From Burkholderia sp. IMCC1007 (GTDB lineage: Bacteria > Pseudomonadota > Gammaproteobacteria > Burkholderiales > Burkholderiaceae), in NCBI RefSeq assembly GCF_027257875.1, contig NZ_JAPVQY010000030.1, forward strand, positions 26,601 to 90,600: a stretch of DNA of 64,000 bases, in the 5' to 3' direction. The notes under the pieces are model-generated. The model saw only the letters and a list, made by a program, of their open reading frames with translations, was not told where the DNA came from and made no database searches. Position numbers and translations under genes: made by a program. Shown here one piece after another: positions 35,242-43,997 of this stretch; position 1 is the stretch's first letter; each line of letters begins with the position of its first letter.

Positions 35242-36243
35242 CTATCGGTCGGACGGGCGCTTGGACATCGATGACGCCGCGTCTCGACGCCGTCCCGACT
35301 GGCGGGCAGCGCTGACCAGAATGACGTCACGCGCCATGGCTGCCGGCAGATCTGCCTTCAGCAACTCGATCCACGCGTGCGTCTTTGCTTCGAGAAACTT
35401 GCGTGATGGCATCAGCACATAGACGCCGACGTCCGGCGAGCGCCATCGCGGCATGACGTGCACGAGTTCGCCGCTGCGCAACGCGTCGACTACCGCGAAG
35501 CCCGGCAGCAGCGCAATGCCCAGCCCGCGGCATGCCGAATACAACACGGCCTCGGGATGATCGCCCACCAGTGGCCCTTCGGGCTCGATCGAATAGCTGG
35601 CCTTTCCGTCGGTCAGCTCCCAATGCGGCGTCGTGGATGGATTGACGAGGCGCAGGCAAGCATGGCGAGCGAGATCCTCGGGGGTCTTGGGCGAGCCGTG
35701 GCGTTCGAGGTAGTCGGGCGCTGCGCACAGCACGCCGTGAATCGCGCCGAGCTGCTGCGCCACCATGCTGGAATCCGGCAGCTTCCTTGACAGATAGACA
35801 CTGACGTCCACCCCCTCGGCCAGCAGATCCGGCACATATTGCGACGCACTGTATTCAACCGTGACAGCCGGATACATCGCGCAATACTTTGCCACGAGCG
35901 GCACCACGTAGCGGTCGCCGAAACTCGCCATGCACAGCACGCGCAATCGGCCGGTCGGTTGAATACGTGCTCCGCTTGCTTCGTCTTCGGCTTCAGTGAC
36001 CAGTTCCAGGATGGTGCGGCACTGATTGGCGTAGCGCTCGCCGGCACTTGTGACCGAGAGACGCCGGGTCGTCCTCTGCAGCAGTTTGGTCTGCAAACGG
36101 TTCTCCAGCTCTGAAACGAGCCGCGACACCTGCGCGGTCGTGAGCCCCATGTGTTCCGACGCAGCCGTGAAGCTTCCGGCGTCCACGACCCGCAGGAATG
36201 CGGTCATCGCGTGGAGTAACCCATAGTCGAGATTTTTGCGCAT
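35242..36243 (-). CDS. LysR family transcriptional regulator
   Basis: A 333-residue LTTR (MRKNLDYGLLHAMTAFLRVV, SFTAASEHMGLTTAQVSRLV). Divergent from the tautomerase and acetoacetate-decarboxylase-like pair, its likely targets; an 8-bp inverted repeat lies just before its start. Confidence 0.92.
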   Translation of the reverse strand: MRKNLDYGLLHAMTAFLRVVDAGSFTAASEHMGLTTAQVSRLVSELENRLQTKLLQRTTRRLSVTSAGERYANQCRTILELVTEAEDEASGARIQPTGRLRVLCMASFGDRYVVPLVAKYCAMYPAVTVEYSASQYVPDLLAEGVDVSVYLSRKLPDSSMVAQQLGAIHGVLCAAPDYLERHGSPKTPEDLARHACLRLVNPSTTPHWELTDGKASYSIEPEGPLVGDHPEAVLYSACRGLGIALLPGFAVVDALRSGELVHVMPRWRSPDVGVYVLMPSRKFLEAKTHAWIELLKADLPAAMARDVILVSAARQSGRRRDAASSMSKRPSDR

Positions 36244-36255
36244 GACGTAACAATA

Positions 36256-36292
36256 TTTCGGATCTGGCCGTATTTTTGCAGAATATCCGAAA
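36256..36292. promoter_or_regulatory. Inverted repeat at the LysR start, probable autoregulatory site
   Basis: TTTCGGAT (36256-36263) and ATCCGAAA (36285-36292) are perfect inverted copies separated by 21 bases, immediately upstream of the LysR ATG at 36243. Confidence 0.5.
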
Positions 36293-36485
36293 AGTTAGGA
36301 TCAGCGCATACGGTGTTGCACGCAGTCCGGCGCGGTGCGGTTCGATGCTGGTCGAGGCCGTCATCCAGGCCCCGCAGTATCGCAGTCGGTCGAACGTTTC
36401 CACCTACGGCGATCAGGATATGTATTCCTGATCAACCTGAAAAAGGTCCGCCACCTGGCGTGACGCTGAACGATCGGAGTCCTGT

Positions 36486-36908
36486 ATGCCAATGACGCAC
36501 GTTTCGATGCGCAAGGGAAAGTCGCCGCAGTTTCGTACCGCGGTTATGAAGGGAATCCACGCGTCGCTGCAGGCAGCCCTCGGGGTTCATCCGCAGACGT
36601 TCTTCATGACCGTCACCGAACATGAGGACGCCGATTTCCTCGCGAACATGACGTTTCCGTTCGAGCGCAGCCCGGGTCTCCTGCTGATCCAGATCACGCT
36701 GACCGCCGGGCGCGGCGCCGAGGACAAGCAACGCTTTTACCAGCACCTCGTCGAGACGCTGCAGTCCGATCCGGGCGTCGAGCCCGCGGACGTGTTCGTC
36801 AACCTCATCGAAGTAGCGAGCGAGAACTGGTCGCCCGGCAACGGGCTCGCCGGCCGCAATGCAGTGATCCGGGGCGACAACGCTCGCACCACCCCGGACG
36901 CCAGCTGA
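36486..36908 (+). CDS. Tautomerase superfamily protein
   Basis: A 140-residue protein starting M-P-M-T, with Pro2 as the catalytic N-terminal proline expected in the 4-oxalocrotonate tautomerase superfamily. Its length is that of the fused two-unit members (MSAD/cis-CaaD group). It is followed 44 bases later by an acetoacetate-decarboxylase-like gene. Substrate unknown. Confidence 0.85.
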   Translation: MPMTHVSMRKGKSPQFRTAVMKGIHASLQAALGVHPQTFFMTVTEHEDADFLANMTFPFERSPGLLLIQITLTAGRGAEDKQRFYQHLVETLQSDPGVEPADVFVNLIEVASENWSPGNGLAGRNAVIRGDNARTTPDAS

Positions 36909-36952
36909 CGCACATGCGTCGATTATTTTTGTTCACTCATCCTGGAGTCATC

Positions 36953-37759
36953 ATGTCCAAGCCGTATGCCGTTCCTTTCTCGCCCCGCGGTCTGTCGAGC
37001 ATCGCACCGCCGCCGCCGTGGCACTACTCGGGCGACTTTCTGCTCGTCGAGTTCTGGGCCGATCCTGCTGCTGTGGCGGCCGTGCTGCCGAAAGGGCTGA
37101 CGCTCGACCCGGCATCGCCCGGCCACGCGACAGCGCTTTTCATCGACTGGCAGTTCACCGGCGAGAACGATGAAATGCTTGACCCGGCGCGCTACCAGTA
37201 CCGCGAATTCTTCGTGCTGGTCGACGCGATCTACGATGGCAAGCCGGTTTCGTTCTGCCCGTACATCTTCGTGGACAACGATTCGGCGATCATGCGCGGC
37301 CTGATTCAAGGCTTCCCGAAGCGCTACGGGCAGGTGCATCAAACGCGCTCGTTCGCGGCGCCGAGCCCGGCGGCCGCACCGGTGGCAGCGGGTACCCGCT
37401 TTGGCGCGACGGCGTCGACGGCAGGGCAGCGCATCGCGCGGGCGGAGGTCAAGCTGCAATCGGTGGTGGAAGACGTGTCGACGCTCAGCATCGCCGGGAG
37501 ACCGGTGGTGAACCTGCGGTACTTCCCGCGTCTTGCCGCGGGTCAACATGACGCGCCGGCAGTGAACGAGCTGGTGCTGTCGGTGACGGACAACGCGCAG
37601 ATCGCGAACGTGTGGGCCGGGGAGGGCAAGCTGGTGTTCCCGCTCGTGGATGGCGAAGAGATTTCGGATCTCCAGCCGCTGCGCGTGGGTGCCGGCTTCC
37701 GCGGGTCGCTGGCTTACAGCGTGACGGATCTGAAGCTGCTCGCTGACAACACGAAGTAA
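36953..37759 (+). CDS. Acetoacetate decarboxylase-like protein
   Basis: A 268-residue ADC-fold protein. GGAG sits 6 bases before the ATG. The conserved Lys that forms the Schiff base in true ADC corresponds to Lys123 in GLIQGFPKRYG. Many family members are not acetoacetate decarboxylases but aldolase-dehydratases or of unknown activity, so the reaction is open. Probably co-transcribed with the tautomerase gene. Confidence 0.88.
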   Translation: MSKPYAVPFSPRGLSSIAPPPPWHYSGDFLLVEFWADPAAVAAVLPKGLTLDPASPGHATALFIDWQFTGENDEMLDPARYQYREFFVLVDAIYDGKPVSFCPYIFVDNDSAIMRGLIQGFPKRYGQVHQTRSFAAPSPAAAPVAAGTRFGATASTAGQRIARAEVKLQSVVEDVSTLSIAGRPVVNLRYFPRLAAGQHDAPAVNELVLSVTDNAQIANVWAGEGKLVFPLVDGEEISDLQPLRVGAGFRGSLAYSVTDLKLLADNTK

Positions 37760-37974
37760 CGCGCCGGTTGAGTCGGGATCGAGACGCTCGGCGATCGGTG
37801 TTGGGGGCGCGCGTGCGGCGAAGCTTTGCGTGGACCGCGTTCAGGCGGCGCAATTCAGTGCCTACGATGGCCCCCGCTTGACCGACACGCGCTTGATCTC
37901 GACCAGCGAGCCCGTATGTGCGAGCACACGCAGTGCGCGTCTCTCACGACAGCGGGTTCGAAGCCGTGGATTCA

Positions 37975-38252
37975 AGGAATTTTCCGACTTCATGCCTGAG
38001 AAGTACGTCGGCCGACGTATCGCCTTGATTGGGGATGCTGAAGCGCTGGCGAGGCCCCACATAGGCTTGGGAACATCAAAGGCCGCGGGAGATGCAGTTG
38101 CGGCGCTCGCGACCGCTCTTGAGACTTCATCGTCGGTGGACGCTGCGCTTGTACGGTACGAGCAGGCACGCCTTTCGTCGGCGAGAGCTCTCGTCCAGCG
38201 CAGTATCGATATTGGTATATCACTTGCGCTGGCCGATGAGGCAAACGCGTGA
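37975..38252 (+). pseudogene. FAD-dependent monooxygenase remnant, C-terminal third only
   Basis: The frame reads YVGRRIALIGDAEALARPH and then KAAGDAVAALATAL, the GD-motif region and C-terminal helix of UbiH-type aromatic hydroxylases. The N-terminal FAD-binding GxGxxG and the middle of the enzyme (normally about 300 residues) are absent upstream, so this is a truncated relic. Confidence 0.75.
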
Positions 38253-38310
38253 TGGCTGAATGTGTCACCACGCCATATGCGAAAACAGTTCCGACTGCGC
38301 AGTGAGCAGA

Positions 38311-38700
38311 TTATGTTTGTATCTGCTTCATCTGCTGATCGAATGCGGCGGGGTCGAAATAGTCACGCCATACGGTAATGATGCCGTTCTCTATGGTCAG
38401 CGTACCCATCACCGGAAGCGTGATTCTTCCGCCGCGTTCGTGAACGAAGACGTCGATACGCTCGTTCAGTACAACGTTGCCGTTCGCGGCAATTTGTGTA
38501 ACCTTCCAGTCTACGGTGAAGGTGCTTCCAATGCCGAAATCCTTGTGGAATTTACGCACATTCTCACGTCCAGTGATGTCGGGGAAAGGCACGTTATCGT
38601 AGAGCACGTCCTCCGCTAGCATTGAAAGTGCCTCGTCGATTCGATTGGCACTCCAGCGATTAAAGAATTCGATTGCGACTTCGATAGGTTTGGCTAGCAT
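38311..38700 (-). CDS. Limonene-1,2-epoxide hydrolase family protein
   Basis: A 129-residue NTF2-fold protein. It keeps the family's catalytic set at matching spacing: Tyr34/Asn36 in LYDNVPFPD, Arg81 and Asp83 in NERIDVFV, and Asp113 in WRDYFD. That arrangement is diagnostic of limonene-1,2-epoxide hydrolase, which opens epoxides without a covalent intermediate. True substrate unknown. It is intact although surrounded by remnants. Confidence 0.88.
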   Translation of the reverse strand: MLAKPIEVAIEFFNRWSANRIDEALSMLAEDVLYDNVPFPDITGRENVRKFHKDFGIGSTFTVDWKVTQIAANGNVVLNERIDVFVHERGGRITLPVMGTLTIENGIITVWRDYFDPAAFDQQMKQIQT

Positions 38701-38788
38701 GGTTTCTCCGAAGCGAGCGCGCTCGAATCGCATCAACAGTCGATTCGATTGGCGCGCCGTTACGCGGTAGCCCGCGCAAGTTGTGAAG

Positions 38789-38866
38789 TTAGGCTTTGCT
38801 GAAGGCCAGCAGTTCGGCGTTAAGCACGTCCGCATTTGCAGTCGGCATGCCGTGCGAGAATGTGCT
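38789..38866 (-). pseudogene. Alpha/beta hydrolase C-terminal scrap
   Basis: The terminal peptide SHGMPTANADVLNAELLAF, ending shortly after at the stop, matches the C-terminus of chloroperoxidase-type alpha/beta hydrolases (the catalytic His segment HGM and the final LLAFIK). The rest of that gene is missing. Confidence 0.6.
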
Positions 38867-38892
38867 GCATCGTCTGAAACGTGGGTTGCGGA

Positions 38893-39300
38893 TCAGCCGA
38901 ACTTCACGAGATTGAGAGATGGCAAGGGGCCGCCGGGGAATTGAACAAGGCGCACCCATCGCGAGAGAGCCCAGGTCAATGCCGAAAAAACCAAGTCGCT
39001 CAATCAATGCACCGACGACGTGCTTGGCTGCCAAATCGTCGCCGGAATAAAACAACACGCGCTTGCCTCCCTCACTTGAGGGGTCGCCAGACAACAGGTG
39101 TGGTTGGAGATGGTTGAATCCTTTAACCACCCGGGCACCGGGAACCAAATCGGCGACAACTTCGCTCGATGCGCGTGTTCCAAGGTCTATAGGCTTGAAC
39201 AAAGGTGCTTCAATCGGATTGTTGGTGTCGACAACGACCCGTCCTTCGAAGTTGGGCAGTCCATCAAGTGCAACTGGCAGTCATGCGGAAAGTGCTGGCA
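38893..39300 (-). pseudogene. NADPH-dependent F420 reductase-like remnant
   Basis: Read leftwards the sequence gives LPNFEGRVVVDTNNPIEAPL, then VVADLVPGARVVKGFNHL and ERLGFFGIDLGSLAMGA, the middle of an F420-dependent NADP reductase-family protein. A stop codon interrupts the frame upstream (before VALDGLPNF), and near 38956 the reading continues only after a one-base shift as RLVQFPGGPLPSLNLVKFG, stop at 38893. The dinucleotide-binding N-terminus is gone. Confidence 0.75.
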
Positions 39301-39852
39301 TCATCCTTTGCCGATCGAGTTCGAAAGGCAAAGGCGATTGGAGTAACGCACCCACCCCGATAGCGCACTAGCGGGCAAGTCGGGTGCGATTGATTCCGTA
39401 GTCGTCCGCGCAGCGTTCACGTGCCCGTGGATCCCACGCATCCCGACGCCACGCGAATCGCCGTGACGGATCCGCAACCCGTGGTGTGGGATGAACGCCT
39501 CTTTGTGATGCCACCGCCCGGGCAGTCATAGATTCACGATGGTGGTCCGCACGTGGCCGCAGGAGGGAGCGGAAGGGTCGGGCGGCGCGGGCCGGAGGCA
39601 GAAATTGCAACGACGCCAGAAAAAACACGGCGCCGGAAGCGCGGCCCGTCGCGGCGTCGCACCGGATGAGACACGCGCACTCGGAAGGCTGGCGACGAAG
39701 CGTGACGAAGGCAAGCTCGGGCGATCGCACCACACCGCAACGCCCCGCAATGCCGAGGCGCTCGGCAAGCCGGCACACGCGTATCGGTCGCGTGCCCGAC
39801 CCGAGAGTGGAAGAGGGCGTGTCGCGCATCGGCGGCACGCCGTTCCTGACGC
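39301..39852. other. Non-coding stretch with the second repeat copy
   Basis: 552 bases without a supportable gene. It contains copy B of the dispersed repeat (39431-39468). A 37-codon frame through it from a GTG at 39421 ends at 39531 and has no known match to my eye. The rest shows nothing. Confidence 0.5.
39431..39468. repeat. Copy B of the dispersed 38-bp repeat
   Basis: Matches 2370-2407 at 35 of 38 positions in direct orientation. See that entry for context. Confidence 0.6.
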
Positions 39853-40233
39853 TCAGCGCGTCGAGCCGGAGGCGGGCGGTTTCACTTCGGACAGGTCGTC
39901 CTTGCGAACCTCGGCCTGACGTACCGTCGTGCCTTCGTCGTCGGTTTCGGAAATATCGGTTTCGAACGTGGATTGCGCATCGTCGCTGGACTGCGCATCG
40001 TCGCGCTTCTCAGCCGACTTCGCACCCGACTTCTCAGCCGACTTCTCGCCGGACTTCTCACCCGACTTCTGAGCCGACTTCTCAGCCGACTTCTCAGCCG
40101 ACTTCTCGCCGGACTTCTCAGCCGACTTCCCGCCGGACTTCTCACCCGACTTCTCGCCCGGCCTCTCACCCGACTTCTCGCCGGACTTCGTGCCGCCTGC
40201 AGGTTTGCCCTTCTGTTGCTCTTGGTTTGCCAT
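39853..40233 (-). CDS. Small disordered Lys/Ser/Glu repeat protein
   Basis: A 126-residue protein, about half of it a tetrapeptide repeat of the form K-S-[GA]-E (DNA 40015-40194), with an acidic C-terminal third (ETDISETDDEGTTVRQAEV). AGGAG lies 7 bases before the ATG. There is no signal peptide or globular domain. Similar low-complexity proteins have been seen with desiccation or DNA-binding roles, but no function can be assigned. Repeat number probably varies among strains. Confidence 0.7.
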   Translation of the reverse strand: MANQEQQKGKPAGGTKSGEKSGERPGEKSGEKSGGKSAEKSGEKSAEKSAEKSAQKSGEKSGEKSAEKSGAKSAEKRDDAQSSDDAQSTFETDISETDDEGTTVRQAEVRKDDLSEVKPPASGSTR

Positions 40234-40333
40234 TTCAAGCTCCTGATCGCAACCTGGGATGTTGCGCATCCAGCGGGGAGCAAGGCGCGGGCCGCGTGTC
40301 TTCGTGTCACTTCCCGATCGGATCGGTATCGCG

Positions 40334-42304
40334 CTACTTCAGGTCCCGTGCCACGCGAAACCCGTTCGCGGAATAACGTACGCTGCTGTCGTACTTGAAG
40401 CGTGTCGAGACGGGCATGTAGCCGGCACCGTCCCGCCACGAGCCGCCGCGAATGACGCGGACCTGGCAGTTCGGCTCGTCCCACGAGCGGCCGTCGGCAG
40501 GCGCGTTCTTGTACGTGGCGTGCCAGCAATCGCTGACCCATTCCCATACGCCGCCCGCCATGTCGTAAAAGCCAAGCGGATTGGCCGCGAACGAGCCGAC
40601 GTTGTCCGGTGCATCGGCGTGCCACGGTGAACCGCAATCCTTGCAGTTCGCGTTGCCCGGGCGCATCTCGTTGCCCCACCAGTAGCGCGTCGCGGTGCCG
40701 CCACGGGCCGCGAACTCCCATTCAGCCTCGGTCGGCAGCCGGTAAGGCTTGCCGCTTATCTTGGACAGCCACTTCACGTACAGTTGCGCATCGTCCCAGC
40801 TCAGGTCGCGCGCAGGCGCATTCGCTGCCGCATTGCTGTCGCTGGACAGGCGCGGACACGCGCCCGCATCGCGGCACGCGTTCCATTGCGCGACCGTCAC
40901 CACATACTTGCCGAGCGCGAAGGAATGATCGAGCGTCACGCGATGCGCAGGTTTTTCCGATGGATCGCCCGAGTTGCTGCCCATCGCGAAGGCCCCGGGA
41001 TTGACCGTCAGCATGGCGGGGCATGCAGGGCAATCCCGGAATTCACCGGCGGCCGTCGCACCGCCTTTCTGCGGTGCTGCCGATGGTGCGGCGACTACGG
41101 CGGCAGGTGCAGCCTTCGTCGGTGATCCAGGCGTATGCGCAGGCGGTGCCGACGTCGATGCCGACGGCGGCGGCACGTGCGCCGGCGCCGGAACGGGGGC
41201 AGGGGCCGGTGCGGGACTCGCCGTCGGTGCGGGTGCGGACGCCGCGGATGCCGCGGGCGCCTTCGGCGCGGTCGCGCGCAGTCGTGCGAGGCGCGCCTGC
41301 GCCAACTGCGCGAAGCGCCCGTTCGGGTAGGTCTTCAGATAGGCTTCGTAGTCGCCTGCTTCCTTGCTGTCCTTGATCGACTCCCAGAAGGTGATTTCAT
41401 ACTGTTCGGTACTGTCTTTCGGCATCACGCCACGGCTATCGAGCGCGATGGCACCGACATCGGCCAGCACGGCGGATCGTGGTTCGCTGCTGCCGGCTCC
41501 CGAGCGACGCGACCCGCTGAACGCCAACGTCGCCGCGGCACCGGAAAGGGACGACGCGACCCACGGCATCTGCCGATGCCCGGTGGCATGGTCGACCATC
41601 GCGCCCGCACGGTCGAAGACCTGCGCGATACCGAGCCCCGGCATCGCGAGCGTCTGCAGCAGCGCTGCCGTGTAGACGCCATGCGTTGCACCGTCGGCCG
41701 CGCCTTCGCCGGGCGCCGCCGCGTATGCGACGAGCGTATGCGGCGGCGGCTTGTCGACCGCCGCGCTGCTGGCGCCGGCGAGCGCAGTCAGGCAGGAATC
41801 CAGAATGATCAGATCAATGCGCTCGCGGTGCGGCCGCAACGTCGTCGCATCGAACACGGTCTGCAGGTCGATCCCCGTTCGCGACAGGCCGGCCGCGGAG
41901 CCCACGTCGGCATCGACCGGTGCGAGCCACGTCGTTCCACCGACGCGCGCGCCGTGGCCCGCAAAATAGACGAGCCCGGTGCCGCTGGCCGCGATGCGGT
42001 GCTCGAACGCGGCAAGCCCGTCGAGCATCTGCTGACGGGTCGCGTCTTGCAACGTGATGACATCGAAGCCGAGCGCCTGCAGCGCATGGCCCATCGCATC
42101 GGCGTCATGAACGGGATTGGCGAGCGGATGGTCGCGATATGCACCGTTGCCGATCACGAGCGCGACGCGATGCGGCTCGACCGACCGCGCGCGCGCGGAA
42201 GCGGCGGGCGCTGCTGCAACAGGATGTACGTCTGCCCCGGAGCAGTTGCTCGACGCCACCGTGATCGACGCAAACAGGCATGCGGGCAAGAGTATTCGCC
42301 ACAT
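40334..42304 (-). CDS. Caspase-like (C14) protease fused to an FGE/SUMF1 domain
   Basis: A 656-residue predicted exported protein. After a signal-like N-terminus, residues 45-275 form a caspase-like p20 domain: RVALVIGNGAYRDHPLANPV, His117 in YFAGHGARVGG and Cys171 in LIILDSCL. A helical segment (YEAYLKTYPNGRFAQLAQAR) and a long Ala/Pro linker follow. Residues about 415-655 are a formylglycine-generating-enzyme-like domain (FAMGSNSGDPSEKPAHRV, YRLPTEAEWEFAARGG, GFRVARDLK). Caspase-FGE fusions are known in bacteria; the FGE part often acts as a binding module. GAGGGG precedes the ATG at 42304. The adjacent peptide-export block also has a kinase with a domain often found beside such caspases, so a functional link is possible but unproven. 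Confidence 0.9.
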   Translation of the reverse strand: MWRILLPACLFASITVASSNCSGADVHPVAAAPAASARARSVEPHRVALVIGNGAYRDHPLANPVHDADAMGHALQALGFDVITLQDATRQQMLDGLAAFEHRIAASGTGLVYFAGHGARVGGTTWLAPVDADVGSAAGLSRTGIDLQTVFDATTLRPHRERIDLIILDSCLTALAGASSAAVDKPPPHTLVAYAAAPGEGAADGATHGVYTAALLQTLAMPGLGIAQVFDRAGAMVDHATGHRQMPWVASSLSGAAATLAFSGSRRSGAGSSEPRSAVLADVGAIALDSRGVMPKDSTEQYEITFWESIKDSKEAGDYEAYLKTYPNGRFAQLAQARLARLRATAPKAPAASAASAPAPTASPAPAPAPVPAPAHVPPPSASTSAPPAHTPGSPTKAAPAAVVAAPSAAPQKGGATAAGEFRDCPACPAMLTVNPGAFAMGSNSGDPSEKPAHRVTLDHSFALGKYVVTVAQWNACRDAGACPRLSSDSNAAANAPARDLSWDDAQLYVKWLSKISGKPYRLPTEAEWEFAARGGTATRYWWGNEMRPGNANCKDCGSPWHADAPDNVGSFAANPLGFYDMAGGVWEWVSDCWHATYKNAPADGRSWDEPNCQVRVIRGGSWRDGAGYMPVSTRFKYDSSVRYSANGFRVARDLK

Positions 42305-42626
42305 ATTCAGCCCCTCGAGATGCGCCGTCGGACGAGGTGCCGAAGGCGGAGCGCAGCCGTTGCCGGGTGTCCGGCCGCGGGCGGGCAATGCCGGCTTGCG
42401 GCGGGCCCGGGCACGGCAGGACACATTCAAGATAGCACGTGCAATTGGCGGCGATCACCGGATCCACCCGCGGCTTTTGCAAAAAACAGACATGTGCGCA
42501 CCCGCATCGCTATCCGCCCATCACCATTCGCGATCCGTTTGTGTGTTCCGCCGATTACGTCCTAAGCTGTTAGACACGCTCCACTGTCCGACGCCGCGAG
42601 CCGCCACCCACGCGAGGAGCAACACG

Positions 42627-43055
42627 ATGCGAAGAAGAGCTACGTTGTTGGCTTTGGCCGCCACCGTCCTGACGCCGAGGATCGCGTTTGCCGCCGGACG
42701 TACGCCTTCGCCGCCCGGCGCCGAGGTGTACATCATCTGGCCGTCGGACGGTGCGACGATCACGGGCGGCAAGTTCTGGGTACGCATGGGCTTGCGCAAC
42801 ATGGGTATCTGCCCGAAAGGCATCGAGCGGCCCAACGTGGGCCATCATCACCTGCTGATCGATGCCGATCTCCCGCCGCTGGACCAGCCGATACCATCGG
42901 ACCGGAATCATCTCCATTACGGCGCCGGTCAAACCGAAGCGCGCATCGAGCTGCCACCGGGCAAGCATACGCTGCAGCTGCTGATGGGCGACCACGATCA
43001 CGTGCCGCACGATCCGCCGGTGTACTCGAAGAAGATCACGATCACGGTCAAGTAG
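42627..43055 (+). CDS. DUF4399 protein, exported
   Basis: A 142-residue protein with signal peptide (cut near AFA-AGRTP) and a single DUF4399 domain: NVGHHHLLIDADLPPLDQPI, LHYGAGQTEARIELPPGKHT and the terminal DPPVYSKKITI. His-rich loops hint at metal binding. AGGAG is 8 bases before the ATG. It is 42 bases ahead of a paralogue. Function unknown. Confidence 0.88.
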   Translation: MRRRATLLALAATVLTPRIAFAAGRTPSPPGAEVYIIWPSDGATITGGKFWVRMGLRNMGICPKGIERPNVGHHHLLIDADLPPLDQPIPSDRNHLHYGAGQTEARIELPPGKHTLQLLMGDHDHVPHDPPVYSKKITITVK

Positions 43056-43097
43056 CGCGCGACGCCGCGCCTGCCGCCCGAACCGGGAATTGACGCC

Positions 43098-43523
43098 ATG
43101 AACAAGCTCATCCTCTTCGCCGTTGCCGTGACGCTGCTATGGTCGGGGCCAACGACCGCGCAGACCGGCGCGCAGTCCGCGAAGGCCGTCGTCTACATCG
43201 GCTGGCCCAACGACGGCCAGGTGCTGCCGGCCGGACGTCCGTTCCGGGTGTGGTTCGGCTTGCGCGACATGGGCGTCGCGCCGTCGCACGTGCAGTTTCC
43301 GAATACGGGCCACCATCACCTGCTGGTCGATACGGACCTGCCGCCGATGGACCAGCCGATTCCGTCCGACCGGAGTCACCTGCATTTCGGCGCGGGCGAG
43401 ACCGAAACGACGCTGGAGCTTCCGCCAGGCAAGCACACGCTGCAGCTGTTGATGGGCGACGCCAACCACGTACCGCAAAAACCGCCGGTCTACTCGAAGA
43501 AAATCACGATCTACGTGAAGTGA
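43098..43523 (+). CDS. DUF4399 protein, exported (tandem paralogue)
   Basis: A 141-residue paralogue of the previous protein with its own signal peptide (cut near TTA-QTGAQ). The core segment with GHHHLLVDTDLPP and ELPPGKHTLQLLMGD is nearly the same, while the N-terminal half differs. Tandem duplication with divergence. Function unknown. Confidence 0.88.
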   Translation: MNKLILFAVAVTLLWSGPTTAQTGAQSAKAVVYIGWPNDGQVLPAGRPFRVWFGLRDMGVAPSHVQFPNTGHHHLLVDTDLPPMDQPIPSDRSHLHFGAGETETTLELPPGKHTLQLLMGDANHVPQKPPVYSKKITIYVK

Positions 43524-43624
43524 CGTCGCGCCCGGCGATCGATGCTCGCGCAGCCTGCGCGTGCGCGTGCGCGTGCTCGCGCGAGCGAATAGGCGCCGCA
43601 CGGCAACGCGGCCGCCCGTGGCAC

Positions 43625-43826
43625 GAGTGTCGGTGCGTACGCGACGTCCCGAGCCCGAACCATCTGCGACGAACCATCACGCACCGTTGATCCGGGTGTG
43701 TCGCGCACGTCGACAAAACCGCTCCGAGTGTCGGTGCGTACACGACTTCCCGAGCCCGAACTGTCTGCGACGAACCATCACGCACCGTTGATCCGGGTGC
43801 GCCACGCACTTCGACAAAATCCCATC
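43625..43826. repeat. Two tandem copies of a 101-bp unit upstream of a sigma-54 promoter
   Basis: Units begin GAGTGTCGGTGCGTAC at 43625 and 43726 and agree at roughly nine positions in ten; the block GCGACGAACCATCACGCACC is identical. They lie 64-265 bases upstream of the -24/-12 promoter at 43890, where activator sites normally sit. No gene is evident in 43524-43997. Confidence 0.75.
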
Positions 43827-43889
43827 GTCGCCACGCGGGCCCGCGTCTGCACGCCGCCCCGCGCGATTCCCGCCGATCCCGCGCGCGGC

Positions 43890-43905
43890 TGGCATGCCTC
43901 ATGCG
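43890..43905 (+). promoter_or_regulatory. Sigma-54 promoter of the export operon
   Basis: TGGCATGCCTCATGCG: the invariant GG and GC are exactly 10 bases apart and TGGCA/TGC match the -24/-12 consensus TGGCACG-N4-TTGC. It lies 92 bases before the GTG of the first gene. The operon's last gene encodes a sigma-54 activator. Confidence 0.65.
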
Positions 43906-43997
43906 AGATGAGACGCGAGCGTGCCACGCTGCCGTACCGACACCAACACTTCCATCCGTGTCCAGCGTCGCCGCCGCGTTCCTCCAAGGAGTCGATC

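Noticed and set aside
39368..39838. 156-codon minus-strand frame
   Set aside because: No domain, no ribosome site, Arg-rich composition of a GC-driven open frame.
40015..40194. Possible CRISPR array
   Set aside because: Short imperfect units without unique spacers; they code for a Lys/Ser/Glu repeat in frame.
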